DNA from: Natronomonas salinimetallica
GTDB taxonomy: Archaea > Halobacteriota > Halobacteria > Halobacteriales > Haloarculaceae
Assembly: GCF_013839515.1 (NCBI RefSeq)
Contig: NZ_JACDNQ010000003.1
Span: 1-64,000, forward strand
Length of the DNA: 64,000 nt
Direction: 5' to 3'
Shown here: in pieces, positions 56,313 through 63,953 of the stretch
Position numbering within the stretch: position 1 is the stretch's first letter
Layout: each line of letters begins with the position of its first letter
Position numbers and translations under genes: made by a program
Notes under the pieces: generated by a model
Told to the model about the DNA's origin: nothing
Database searches by the model: none
Seen by the model: only the letters and a program-made list of their open reading frames with translations

Positions 56313-56800
56313 TGGGTGGATCTGTGCGTATCGTCTCGACTGTGTTCACCGTCGGCGGGTCGATCGGTGGACTACTCCTCGTCGGCGGGCTGTTTTACGC
56401 GGCCGTGCGGGCTGCTGCCTCGATGTCCACGAGGGAGTCGACCGACCCGACCGAGGTGTATCTCGCCGAGCGTCGCCGGAATCTCCGGGAACAGTACGAG
56501 TTGGGAGAGTGCTCGCTCGCGACCTTCGAGGACCGACTCGTGGTGCTGGAGCTTCCCGGAACGGAGACGATTATGCGCGATGCCGTCGGCGTTGACGGGA
56601 TCGGGCCGCGGACGGCGTTCAAGCTTGCCCGGCACGTCGAGGGCGACGTCGATCGCTATCGGGCGGCCGACCACGAAACGCTCCAGGCGGTCAACGGGAT
56701 CGGCCCGAATCGTGCGAGCGCGATCGTCGCTCGACTGGATGGTATCGACCTGGAGACGGCCCGTGCGAGTACTGTCGAGAGTGGAGGTGTGCAGGGGTGA
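56312..56800 (+). CDS. membrane-anchored SHOCT and helix-hairpin-helix protein
   Basis: A 162-residue protein: one N-terminal transmembrane helix (about 8-32), a SHOCT-like segment (YLAERRRNLREQYELGECSL then ATFEDRL) and two helix-hairpin-helix motifs (VGVDGIGPRTAFKLARHV and VNGIGPNRASAIVARL). HhH motifs bind DNA backbone non-specifically, and SHOCT segments mediate oligomerisation. A membrane-tethered DNA-binding protein fits a DNA transfer role. ATG at 56312 overlaps the previous stop; an upstream reading to 56258 is less likely. Confidence 0.75.
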   Translation: MGGSVRIVSTVFTVGGSIGGLLLVGGLFYAAVRAAASMSTRESTDPTEVYLAERRRNLREQYELGECSLATFEDRLVVLELPGTETIMRDAVGVDGIGPRTAFKLARHVEGDVDRYRAADHETLQAVNGIGPNRASAIVARLDGIDLETARASTVESGGVQG

Positions 56801-57159
56801 GCCAGCGCCGTCGGCCACTCTATGCCCCGCCCGGTCGGCTCGTTCGGGCCGGCTACGCGACGATGTGGATCGTGTGGGGTCTCACCGCGACTGGGCTTGT
56901 ATACGTCGTTCCAGCGTGGGTTCGGACGGCTGCCCATGCCGCACTCTCCCCGGCGCACCGTTCGCTTTTCGTCGAGCCCGATCCGTGGGCCGAGCTCTAT
57001 CTCGCCCATCTCGGAGATCCGGCGCTGTTCGCCTCGCTGTACGGTCTCGCCTGGTGGGTCTGGGCGGTGTATCTATCCAGCACGCTCGCCGGGCTAGTTG
57101 TGGTTGCGGTGGTGTGTGTGCGGTTCCGTCCGCCCGAGCCGCCGCAGCGTGTTGAGTAG
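56797..57159 (+). CDS. small membrane protein 7, last gene of the operon
   Basis: A 120-residue protein with two hydrophobic helices (about 17-42 and 83-112) and an extracellular middle segment. GTG start overlaps the previous stop (GTGA). No family recognised. Confidence 0.65.
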   Translation: MSQRRRPLYAPPGRLVRAGYATMWIVWGLTATGLVYVVPAWVRTAAHAALSPAHRSLFVEPDPWAELYLAHLGDPALFASLYGLAWWVWAVYLSSTLAGLVVVAVVCVRFRPPEPPQRVE

Positions 57160-57296
57160 TCGACGCCAGCATTCGTCTTTGATCGTCTCCAACAGTGCCG
57201 GGGTCGTGAACGCCTCGAACGCTGTGGTGTCGAGTTCGTCACGAGCAGTGTGGGGATGATAGGTGTCGCCATTCTTGGAATCCCGAAAGACAATTT
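57096..57296 (-). pseudogene. 5'-truncated gene relic on the minus strand
   Basis: A frame without start codon reads VFRDSKNGDTYHPHTARDEL then DTTAFEAFTTPALLETIKDE and CWRRLLNTLRRLGRTEPHTH before a TAG. It is blocked upstream by TAA. The amino-acid pattern looks like the genuine end of a protein but I do not recognise it, and about 60 bases overlap the end of the plus-strand operon. Confidence 0.35.
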
Positions 57297-57382
57297 ACGG
57301 ACTCAGAGATAGATACCTCATCAGTAATATATGAGAATCTATCTATTGGAAAATGAACTAATCCTCTCAAATCACGAAAGGG

Positions 57383-57391
57383 TTTTATATA
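57383..57391 (+). promoter_or_regulatory. promoter of the regulator/nucleotidyltransferase pair
   Basis: TTTTATATA is 24-32 bases before the ATG at 57415, so transcription should start at or next to the start codon (leaderless). The region 57290-57414 is AT-rich compared with both neighbours. Confidence 0.65.
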
Positions 57392-57414
57392 TCGTTTGCC
57401 TCTTTTGAGATGAT

Positions 57415-58365
57415 ATGGTCAAAAAGAGTCACTTCCGGGTTGTATCACACCTCATAGATGAGGATGAGTCGGAAGTGAGTATCAGCATGCTCGCTGATCA
57501 ACTCGGATGGAGTCCTGGCCACGTCTCGCGTATCGTCTCCGAACTAGAAGCGTACGGATACGTCCAAACCAAACAAAGCGGTCGGCAAAAGCTGGTCTCG
57601 CTTACGGATATTGAACCGATCGAGCAACTCGAGGGACTCCTCACCGAATACAGCCATATGGATCTCTCCGGCCTCATCGCCGGCTCTGGGTTACAGATTC
57701 TCTATTATCTCGATCAAGGACGGACTGCGACCGAGTTGGCCGAACAGAGTGGTGTTAGCCAGGCAACGGTGTACCGTCGCTTAGATGATCTCCAGCGCGT
57801 TGGTGTTGTCGGGAAATCGAGGTCTCGGTATCGTCTCAACGATCCGTTTACAGTATTGGTCTCGATCGCCAGAGGGCTGTTCCACCAGAAACACCGGCAC
57901 GAAGCAGAAAAATATGCGACTGGACTCAATTTCATCTGGGAAACACACGATGAGTATCTCTTCGCGTGTGGCTCCGATGTTAGCGCTGATGAGTTTTATT
58001 TGACTGGGCCAGCACTGTTCGGTGAGTTCGGCGTCCCGCTTCTCACCCGTGATCGGCGGCATTACTTCCGAACGGACCGACGCTCGAAGATCACCCCTGC
58101 AGAATTAGTCTGCCACACGCTGCTCATCGATGATGACTCGCGATACCGAACGTACTGTCTGTTGTTGATGCAAAAACAGGGAATCGATCGAACTGTACTC
58201 CGAGAGCGTGCTGAACACTACGTATCCGAGTCGGCGACCGATCTACGCGCTATTATTGACGAACTCATTGGATTCCTAGAGTCGGAAGGCACTGTCACGG
58301 CTGAGCAACTCCCCGAATGGGAAGAGTTCAAACAAACAGCCAGCGAGTATGAAGTTACTCTATGA
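57415..58365 (+). CDS. double helix-turn-helix regulator paired with a nucleotidyltransferase
   Basis: A 316-residue protein with a winged helix at about 20-60 (SISMLADQLGWSPGHVSRIV) and a second at about 100-145 (RTATELAEQSGVSQATVYRR), then a larger C-terminal domain (about 150-316). It overlaps the next gene by four bases (ATGA). The arrangement resembles AbiEi-type antitoxins, which combine a winged helix with a C-terminal domain and autoregulate, upstream of an AbiEii-type toxin. Confidence 0.7.
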   Translation: MVKKSHFRVVSHLIDEDESEVSISMLADQLGWSPGHVSRIVSELEAYGYVQTKQSGRQKLVSLTDIEPIEQLEGLLTEYSHMDLSGLIAGSGLQILYYLDQGRTATELAEQSGVSQATVYRRLDDLQRVGVVGKSRSRYRLNDPFTVLVSIARGLFHQKHRHEAEKYATGLNFIWETHDEYLFACGSDVSADEFYLTGPALFGEFGVPLLTRDRRHYFRTDRRSKITPAELVCHTLLIDDDSRYRTYCLLLMQKQGIDRTVLRERAEHYVSESATDLRAIIDELIGFLESEGTVTAEQLPEWEEFKQTASEYEVTL

Positions 58366-59207
58366 GTTCTCGTGAACGATTCGGCCGTGACTATATCGAG
58401 GCCGAACTCCGGCGGATCGCAGATCATCTCCAGACTGACGTCGAGGCGTATCTCATCGGCGGTGGCGCGATGTCTCTCCACGAGCCGTCTCTCAAGGACA
58501 CGACCAAAGATATCGATCTCGTTGTCGTGGACGAAGCGGCTCTCAGCCGCCTGATGGGGGTGCTCGACGATCTCGGATACGAGGAAGTCACCGATCTCGG
58601 TGACGAGTACGATCGATTGGGCGCACGCCACTGCGTACGAAATGACGCCGGCTGCCAGTTCGATGTCTTTTATCGACAGATCGCCGATAAGCTGTTCTTC
58701 AGCGATGGGATGCAAGCGCGAAGCGACCCGTTTCTCTCAGAGGAGTCCTTCTCGGTCGGTCTGGTCTCGTTCGAGGACATCTTTCTTTTCAAAGCCGTCG
58801 CAGAACGCCCGGACGATATCGGCGATATGGCCACCCTCGTCCAAACGGATCTCGACTTCGACGTCATCGAATCCGAACTCGAACGCCAGGTGGAGCTCCT
58901 TGGCGGGGAATTCTTCGTCACGGTGGTCTCCGAATCCCTGGAACGACTCGATGAAAATGAGGGAATACAAACGCCACTCGATGACGTGGTTCAAGAGTAC
59001 TATTTGCGGTATATGGAAGGATACGAACTTCGAATGCAGTTAGACAAGGACACCCCGAAGTCCGTGAACGAACTGGCCACGGAGTTGAGCGTTTCTAGCG
59101 AGGAGATCGAACATCGATATGCGTACCTCGAACAGTACGGGTTTGCTGAACGAACTTCCGAGGGAATTCGGGATACAGGCAGGCACGACGAATTTACGCG
59201 ATCGTAA
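58362..59207 (+). CDS. AbiEii-like nucleotidyltransferase
   Basis: A 281-residue protein of the DNA polymerase beta-like nucleotidyltransferase superfamily. AYLIGGGAMSLHEPSLKDTT (about 28-47) with KDIDLVVVD (about 49-57) gives the GG...DxD active-site signature, and QFDVFYRQIADK supplies the third acidic residue. The C-terminal part includes a small winged helix (PKSVNELATELSVSSEEIEH). Family members transfer nucleotides to RNA and act as toxins in abortive infection. The partner upstream would be its antitoxin; toxicity here is inference. Confidence 0.75.
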   Translation: MSSRERFGRDYIEAELRRIADHLQTDVEAYLIGGGAMSLHEPSLKDTTKDIDLVVVDEAALSRLMGVLDDLGYEEVTDLGDEYDRLGARHCVRNDAGCQFDVFYRQIADKLFFSDGMQARSDPFLSEESFSVGLVSFEDIFLFKAVAERPDDIGDMATLVQTDLDFDVIESELERQVELLGGEFFVTVVSESLERLDENEGIQTPLDDVVQEYYLRYMEGYELRMQLDKDTPKSVNELATELSVSSEEIEHRYAYLEQYGFAERTSEGIRDTGRHDEFTRS

Positions 59208-59812
59208 CTGCTGCCTGTGGTGGTCTCCCCCAGTAGTCGGTCCATTAGATGATAGGCAGTGGTGGATGCTGGAGATCTTCTTCTATCGAGAGTTCCACCG
59301 AAGCGCTGTCTTTACGCGAACATATTTCGAGTGATAGATTCCTGTGTAGCCCCGGTATGACGGGGGGTCCGGCCTTTTTCGAACCTCCCGAAACGATCGA
59401 TATTCAATCTGAAACGCGTGGAGGCGCGCGCCGAACGAGTGAACGGACGCACAGCCACAGCCGGCGCGGCGACGGGCGGCCGCCCTCGGGCACTGCGGCA
59501 CGGGGCCGAGCGAGCGCGCTGCCGGCCGCGGCCCCGCGAAACGCGCCGCGGCGCGCCGCAGCGCGCGATCGCAGTACAACGCGTGAGCACACGACAGGGG
59601 AGGGCGGCCGCACACCCGTCATCGGAGGGGCGGCCGGGCACGCGACATGACGGAAGCACGAGCGCACACGGGTATTTAAAAGCGCGCTCACGCGCGACGG
59701 GTGAGTGTCGCGGAGGCGGCCGTCCGCGGGTGATACTACGTCTCTCCCTGAACTACACTTCTTGTACCCATAGATTTAATATAACCCACTATAGATAGTG
59801 TAGTGTCGAACG
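59208..59812. other. GC-rich, palindrome-rich gap between operons
   Basis: No gene is supported in about 600 bases. 59420-59720 is extremely GC-rich and full of GCGC/GGCC; perfect palindromes include CGCGCCGCGGCGCG (59542-59555) and GGCCGCGGCC (59524-59533). It then switches to an AT-rich promoter region at 59755-59812. Candidate replication origin, transcription barrier or structured RNA; nothing decides between them. Confidence 0.45.
59775..59783 (+). promoter_or_regulatory. promoter of the right-hand operon with adjacent dyad
   Basis: TTTAATATA lies 30-38 bases before the ATG at 59813. CACTATAGATAGTG (59787-59800), a 6-bp inverted repeat, covers the space between TATA box and expected start, a classical repressor position in archaea. 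Confidence 0.65.
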
Positions 59813-60679
59813 ATGCCCCGAACACCGCCCGGATGGAACACAAGCCTGACGTACTATGCCCACTACTGGGGTTCAGCGTTGGGCAAATCCCCGACTCGCG
59901 CCAAACAGCAGATGCGTGATGTCCGCGAGGACGTCTCCGGGACCTGGGGCTCGGCCGATGATCCGTTGGCGTCGCATACGCCGATGGCACAAAATGCGAT
60001 CCTTAACCGGCTCGCGAAACTCGCCGCCGGCCGGATCGACGACTGGGAGTCACACGTTGATCCGACGCTCTCCTCGGGGGAGAACTACCGGATCCTTCTG
60101 GAACGTGGCGGCGAGCTGCCCGCGGACGAAAAACGCGAAATCCGTGAGGCGATCGCCGCGACGGTCGACGAACGAGAACAATCTCGGGCGGCCGACTTGC
60201 TCCGGGAGAATCTTGAGGCGATCGACGCCGGTGACAAACAGCAGCTGACCGACGATATCGCCGCTGAATATGGCGAGGAATTCGTCGCGGAAACGCTGCG
60301 CGATGCCCGTACATCGGTCGAAACGGCCGCCGAAGTGACGATCGAACCCCGCGACGTCGGGGCGGCGACGGCCGCCGACGTCGAGCCGGCCCCGTCGCAA
60401 CCGGCCACATCCAACACAACCGATGCGACGGCCGACGGAACGACCGAATCGGCGGCCAACACGGCCGAACCGGCGGGGGCCGATACGACTGCCACGCCAA
60501 CGACGTCGGAACCGGCCGATCCGACAGCCGAATCGGCCGATCCGACAGCTGAACCACCGTCGCTAAACCTGCTGACGGGGTTGTTCGCGGTGATTTGGGG
60601 CTTTTTCAAACTCGGGTTCCAGGATGCGGCGACCGACGGCCCGATGACCGACACGCAAACCACACTCGATGATTACTAA
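59813..60679 (+). CDS. unknown protein with Thr/Ala/Pro-rich linker and C-terminal hydrophobic helix
   Basis: A 288-residue acidic protein. Residues 1-165 are helical (YYAHYWGSALGKSPTRAKQQ, then several Glu-rich helices). About 180-245 is a low-complexity Ala/Thr/Pro/Glu linker with repeated TAEPA/TAESADP units, followed by a hydrophobic helix (LNLLTGLFAVIWGFFKLGFQ) and a short polar tail. Possibly tail-anchored. First gene of a five-gene operon. Unknown family. Confidence 0.65.
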   Translation: MPRTPPGWNTSLTYYAHYWGSALGKSPTRAKQQMRDVREDVSGTWGSADDPLASHTPMAQNAILNRLAKLAAGRIDDWESHVDPTLSSGENYRILLERGGELPADEKREIREAIAATVDEREQSRAADLLRENLEAIDAGDKQQLTDDIAAEYGEEFVAETLRDARTSVETAAEVTIEPRDVGAATAADVEPAPSQPATSNTTDATADGTTESAANTAEPAGADTTATPTTSEPADPTAESADPTAEPPSLNLLTGLFAVIWGFFKLGFQDAATDGPMTDTQTTLDDY

Positions 60680-60680
60680 C

Positions 60681-61487
60681 ATGTCCGACAATACCACAGA
60701 CTTCGGTGCGATCGAAGCACAGACGACAAACACGACCGACGAAACAACGTTTGCGGACTTCGGCGGCGAGGAGCGCTCGAACCGTGCGGATCCGGAGCCC
60801 CGACTCGAAACCGAGACGGCGACCAAGTTCGGCGTCGACGACCGTGAAACCGCCGAGTCGATCGATACCGGGACGCAAGCCGAGATCGCCGACGATGCCG
60901 AGGACGGCCAGCTCGATCTTGCCGGAAACGTGGCCGAGCAGGGGCCGGCCTGGGCTGATAGCCGGGGTGACGAAGACACGCGGTACCTCGGTGACGTTTA
61001 CGGCCCGACGATGAAACAGCCGATTCCGGCGGTCGAACGGTGCCGATACGACCACTGGGCCACGCCGATCGATGAGCGGGAGCTCGCCGGAACGCCCGTG
61101 ACGCCGCACGATATGGACTGTTGGACAGTCGAACTCGAGACCGGGATCCACAAGGCTGATTTAGTGAGCCCAAACGGCAATTCGACCGAGGACCGTGAAC
61201 ATCGGGCCGCAACCGGCGAGCGCCGCCGAACGCCGGACTTCATCGAGAACCCCGAGGACTTTGCCGACGGGACGTCACCGACGGACACCACAGCCGAACC
61301 GGTCGAACGCGCCGAATACTGCGCGCATCCGACAACGACGGCCCGGACCTGTACCGACCAGTACGGCACCGAACACACGAAACACATCTGTGACGACTGC
61401 AACTTCACGGTCGCAAAACACAGCGGCACCGACAGCGGGCATTGCGACCACTGCGGCGACGCCGAGGCGACGGAGGGCGGCCGATGA
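60681..61487 (+). CDS. acidic protein with C-terminal zinc-binding region
   Basis: A 268-residue protein, very acidic and probably disordered in the first 120 residues. It has a compact part around CRYDHWATPIDERELAGTPV (about 120-150) and a Cys/His-rich end (ARTCTDQYGTEHTKHICDDC, then HCDHCGDA), which predicts at least one zinc site. Start ATG at 60681, one base after the preceding stop. Unknown function. Confidence 0.6.
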   Translation: MSDNTTDFGAIEAQTTNTTDETTFADFGGEERSNRADPEPRLETETATKFGVDDRETAESIDTGTQAEIADDAEDGQLDLAGNVAEQGPAWADSRGDEDTRYLGDVYGPTMKQPIPAVERCRYDHWATPIDERELAGTPVTPHDMDCWTVELETGIHKADLVSPNGNSTEDREHRAATGERRRTPDFIENPEDFADGTSPTDTTAEPVERAEYCAHPTTTARTCTDQYGTEHTKHICDDCNFTVAKHSGTDSGHCDHCGDAEATEGGR

Positions 61488-62500
61488 GCCGTCAAAGCGA
61501 TATCGACGACTTCGCGGTGGCAACCAACGGCGAGACAGTGGACGGGGCAGATGAGGCGGTTGATACCGGCGAGAGAGCCGATACCGATGCAGACGCCGAT
61601 GGCGACGAGGCGACACTGCCCGCGAATGAGTCGGTTCGACTGATTACCGGGATCACGGGTGTGTTGCACTCCCCGGAGATCATCGAGGGCGAGACCTCAA
61701 GCACTGGCAAGACGATCGCCACGACCGAGCCCCACACCGACAGCCAGCTCCGACTCGACACCGACGCGATTCTCGGCGGCGATAGCGAATATCGGGACGC
61801 GCGGTATTACGAACTCTACACGCCCAAACGTTTCCAGAACGCGCAGCGATCGAACCAGCAACCTGGGCCACGGGCCGGCACCAACGGCGTGACCGATGCT
61901 GCCGACCTCCCCGAACCGACCCACTGCCCGCCCGATGAAGACCCATATCCGGCTGACGAAGACGGCGGGGACGACGACGCTCCCGACGGCACGGGCGAGA
62001 CGGGCGACGAAGTCCAAGAGGGTGTGGCGGGTGAGCCGTGGCCGGACGCGCTGGATATGCAGACCTGGAGCCGCGGCGGCGTGATCGAGACGCCCGATCG
62101 GTCACTGTTGCTCACGCGACTGTCCCGGGCGGCTGGGTTCGAGACCGTCCTCCGGGCGGAAGCGGTCGACCGTGACGGTACCGAGTACCAGCTTCGAGCC
62201 CCACGGGATTATGTCCACGTTGAGCGAAACGGTGAACCCTCGGCGGTCGTGGTCGTCGATGACGTGCGCAAATACGACGCCAAGGAAACGAACTATGCCG
62301 GCGTCGACGAGGAACGACTGCGCCGCTGGTTGCGGAATCGGTACGACGATCGGGATGGCGACGGCGATACCGGCGACGGCGGGATCCCCCGAGACGATGA
62401 CGACCCCGACGGCGGGAGCGGGGGCGGGACCGGCGGGACGTCGGCGGGCGATAGCGAAACGCCGACGATTATGACTGATGGCGGGCGGCCGGATCGGTGA
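61484..62500 (+). CDS. acidic unknown protein with two ordered segments
   Basis: A 338-residue protein coupled to its neighbour by ATGA. An ordered segment at about 45-130 (SVRLITGITGVLHSPEIIEG, ARYYELYTPKRFQ) is separated by an Asp/Gly-rich linker from a second at about 185-290 (WPDALDMQTWSRGGVIETPD, YVHVERNGEPSAVVVVDDVR). The tail is Gly/Asp-rich. No family recognised. Confidence 0.6.
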   Translation: MSRQSDIDDFAVATNGETVDGADEAVDTGERADTDADADGDEATLPANESVRLITGITGVLHSPEIIEGETSSTGKTIATTEPHTDSQLRLDTDAILGGDSEYRDARYYELYTPKRFQNAQRSNQQPGPRAGTNGVTDAADLPEPTHCPPDEDPYPADEDGGDDDAPDGTGETGDEVQEGVAGEPWPDALDMQTWSRGGVIETPDRSLLLTRLSRAAGFETVLRAEAVDRDGTEYQLRAPRDYVHVERNGEPSAVVVVDDVRKYDAKETNYAGVDEERLRRWLRNRYDDRDGDGDTGDGGIPRDDDDPDGGSGGGTGGTSAGDSETPTIMTDGGRPDR

Positions 62501-63192
62501 CTACTGCCTGGTGTAAGCACTGCGACAGTGATCGACGCTGCTTCGGGCTGACAGCCCGATGGGACACGCCACGGAGACTGGGACAGGTGTATGGGTACCG
62601 CCGTATAGTATGCCCGCATTCCAACCAGTCCGACCCGCTTGTCCCGTTGGTTTACGTCCCGTCGGGCCAGAACGGAGGTATGAACGATGCCGACGCCAAC
62701 GCCGATACTGACACAGACATGAACACGAACACAGCACAAGACCCTGACGACTCTCGAATTGAACAACTGATGCGCGAGCAAGACATGACCCGCGAACAGG
62801 CCCAGGCGGCCGTCGAGACCGTCCAGGCCGGCGGCGACGACCCGACGGTCTGTAGCGACTGCGGCCGCCCGAAGAACCGCGAGGAGGGTCGCGCCGTCTC
62901 CCAGTATCCCGATCCCGAAACGGGCGAAGAGCGCGCCCTCTGTTCGGCATGCTTCAGTGATCGCGTCGCCGAGTTGACGCTTTTGTCCCCACAGCAGGCA
63001 CAGATTCTTGCCTACGATCTCGCCGACTGGCAGCCGACTGAGATCATGGCGGCGGTCGGCGTCGACTCGGGGAATCTCTCGGGACAGCGCTCGCGGACGA
63101 AACAAAAGCATGTCGACGCGATCGAACAGCTCGAAGAAGCCCAGCGGACGCTCTTCGTCCTCGAAGAGTTGAACCCGGAGGCGGGTCGATGA
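62497..63192 (+). CDS. zinc-finger protein with sigma-70-region-4-like helix-turn-helix
   Basis: A 231-residue reading from the GTG at 62497 (GTGA overlap). It has an N-terminal CKHC site and a distant Cys/His pair (IVCPHSN), a middle zinc ribbon (CSDCGRPKN ... LCSAC, about 125-155), and a C-terminal helix-turn-helix (LSPQQAQILAYDLADWQPTE then IMAAVGVDSGNLSGQRSRTK) resembling sigma region 4 or other recognition helices. An in-frame ATG at 62680 would drop the first finger and give 170 residues. Likely a regulator of the element. Confidence 0.6.
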   Translation: MTTAWCKHCDSDRRCFGLTARWDTPRRLGQVYGYRRIVCPHSNQSDPLVPLVYVPSGQNGGMNDADANADTDTDMNTNTAQDPDDSRIEQLMREQDMTREQAQAAVETVQAGGDDPTVCSDCGRPKNREEGRAVSQYPDPETGEERALCSACFSDRVAELTLLSPQQAQILAYDLADWQPTEIMAAVGVDSGNLSGQRSRTKQKHVDAIEQLEEAQRTLFVLEELNPEAGR

Positions 63193-63596
63193 GCGTCGCT
63201 GGCGTTGAGTGGCCCGACGGCCTCGATCGGACGGCCTACGAGGACCAGGTCCGCTGGCAGGGCACGAGTGGCTACTGTCGGACGCGGGCGAACGCAATTC
63301 TCGACGAGCTCGATCTGATTGGGGCGACGAACAGTGATCTCCAGACGAACATGCAACATATCCACGACGAACCGAACGTCCCCGCCGTCGACGGTGGCGA
63401 TCCCGCCGATCCCGCTGTCGTGCTTCGGTTCGAACTCGACGGCGAGCGGTGCTGTGTCGCCGCCGACGGTGGGTCGCGAGTGAAGGACAACCTCCGGGCG
63501 ATCGAGCAGTATCTGGAGCACCAGCGCTCGGTACATGCCGAGTCGGTGCCGCCACAGGTCTTCCAGACGGTGCGGGCGAATATCGACCGGCCGTAG
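63189..63596 (+). CDS. small protein related to haloarchaeal J-domain-associated modules
   Basis: A 135-residue protein, last of the operon (ATGA overlap). The second half, VVLRFELDGERCCVAADGGS followed by RVKDNLRAIEQYLEHQRSVH, resembles a module seen in haloarchaeal proteins that also contain a DnaJ-like region, where a short strand pair precedes a DNLRAIxxYL helix. There is no HPD motif in this copy, so it is not a J domain itself. Weak recognition. Confidence 0.55.
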   Translation: MSVAGVEWPDGLDRTAYEDQVRWQGTSGYCRTRANAILDELDLIGATNSDLQTNMQHIHDEPNVPAVDGGDPADPAVVLRFELDGERCCVAADGGSRVKDNLRAIEQYLEHQRSVHAESVPPQVFQTVRANIDRP

Positions 63597-63731
63597 CAAC
63601 CGCCATCCGTTTTCATTCAGATACACTTGATCGGTCGCTGTGCTGGCTTCATACATTGCCTCCGGCACGACATCCTTGACAGACAAGCCCCTCCCGAAGG
63701 CATATGTTGATCCTCGTCGTTGCCGAGAACG
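63597..63731. other. short gap, possible right boundary region
   Basis: The accessory operon ends here and a small membrane gene follows. I searched by eye for the tRNA-Cys 3' end (GTTCAAATCCGGCCCTTGGC) and found no copy. A minus-strand reading MSVKDVVPEAMYEASTATDQ occupies part of it and may be chance. Confidence 0.3.
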
Positions 63732-63734
63732 ATG

Positions 63735-63953
63735 ATGCCCCTCCAGATTCCAGGCGGTCCAGAACTGATCTTAATCGTCCTTGCGGTCGGTCTCAATCTC
63801 CTAGTTCTCGTGGGGTTCCTGGGTGGTCTAAGCTACTTTCTCCTCCGGATTCGCTCAGGTGGGAGTGTAAGCGAACGGCTGGATCGAATTGAGCGAAAAA
63901 TCGGTAGATTAGAAGTGCAAGTCGAGCAGCTGCAGGACGACGAATCAGACTGA
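63735..63953 (+). CDS. small membrane protein with C-terminal coiled coil
   Basis: A 72-residue protein: MPLQIPGGPELILIVLAVGL begins a long hydrophobic segment (about 8-40), followed by a basic turn and a coiled coil (RLDRIERKIGRLEVQVEQLQ). Start ATG at 63735 (also 63732). Proteins of this plan are widespread on haloarchaeal chromosomes and recall TatA-like topology, but the TatA amphipathic helix is not clear. Confidence 0.65.
   Translation: MPLQIPGGPELILIVLAVGLNLLVLVGFLGGLSYFLLRIRSGGSVSERLDRIERKIGRLEVQVEQLQDDESD

Noticed and set aside
39605-57159. Assignment to pleolipoviruses or a named conjugative plasmid family
   Set aside because: Spike-like, NTPase and small membrane proteins are suggestive, but the size, MCM, M50 protease and adhesin do not match the pleolipovirus layout I know, and no relaxase or VirB4/VirD4 was recognised. 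Left as a comparison to test.
63012-63686. Minus-strand ORF starting MSVKDVVPEA at the right end
   Set aside because: Most of it is the shadow of two coupled plus-strand genes; only about 30 residues lie outside them and no family is recognised.
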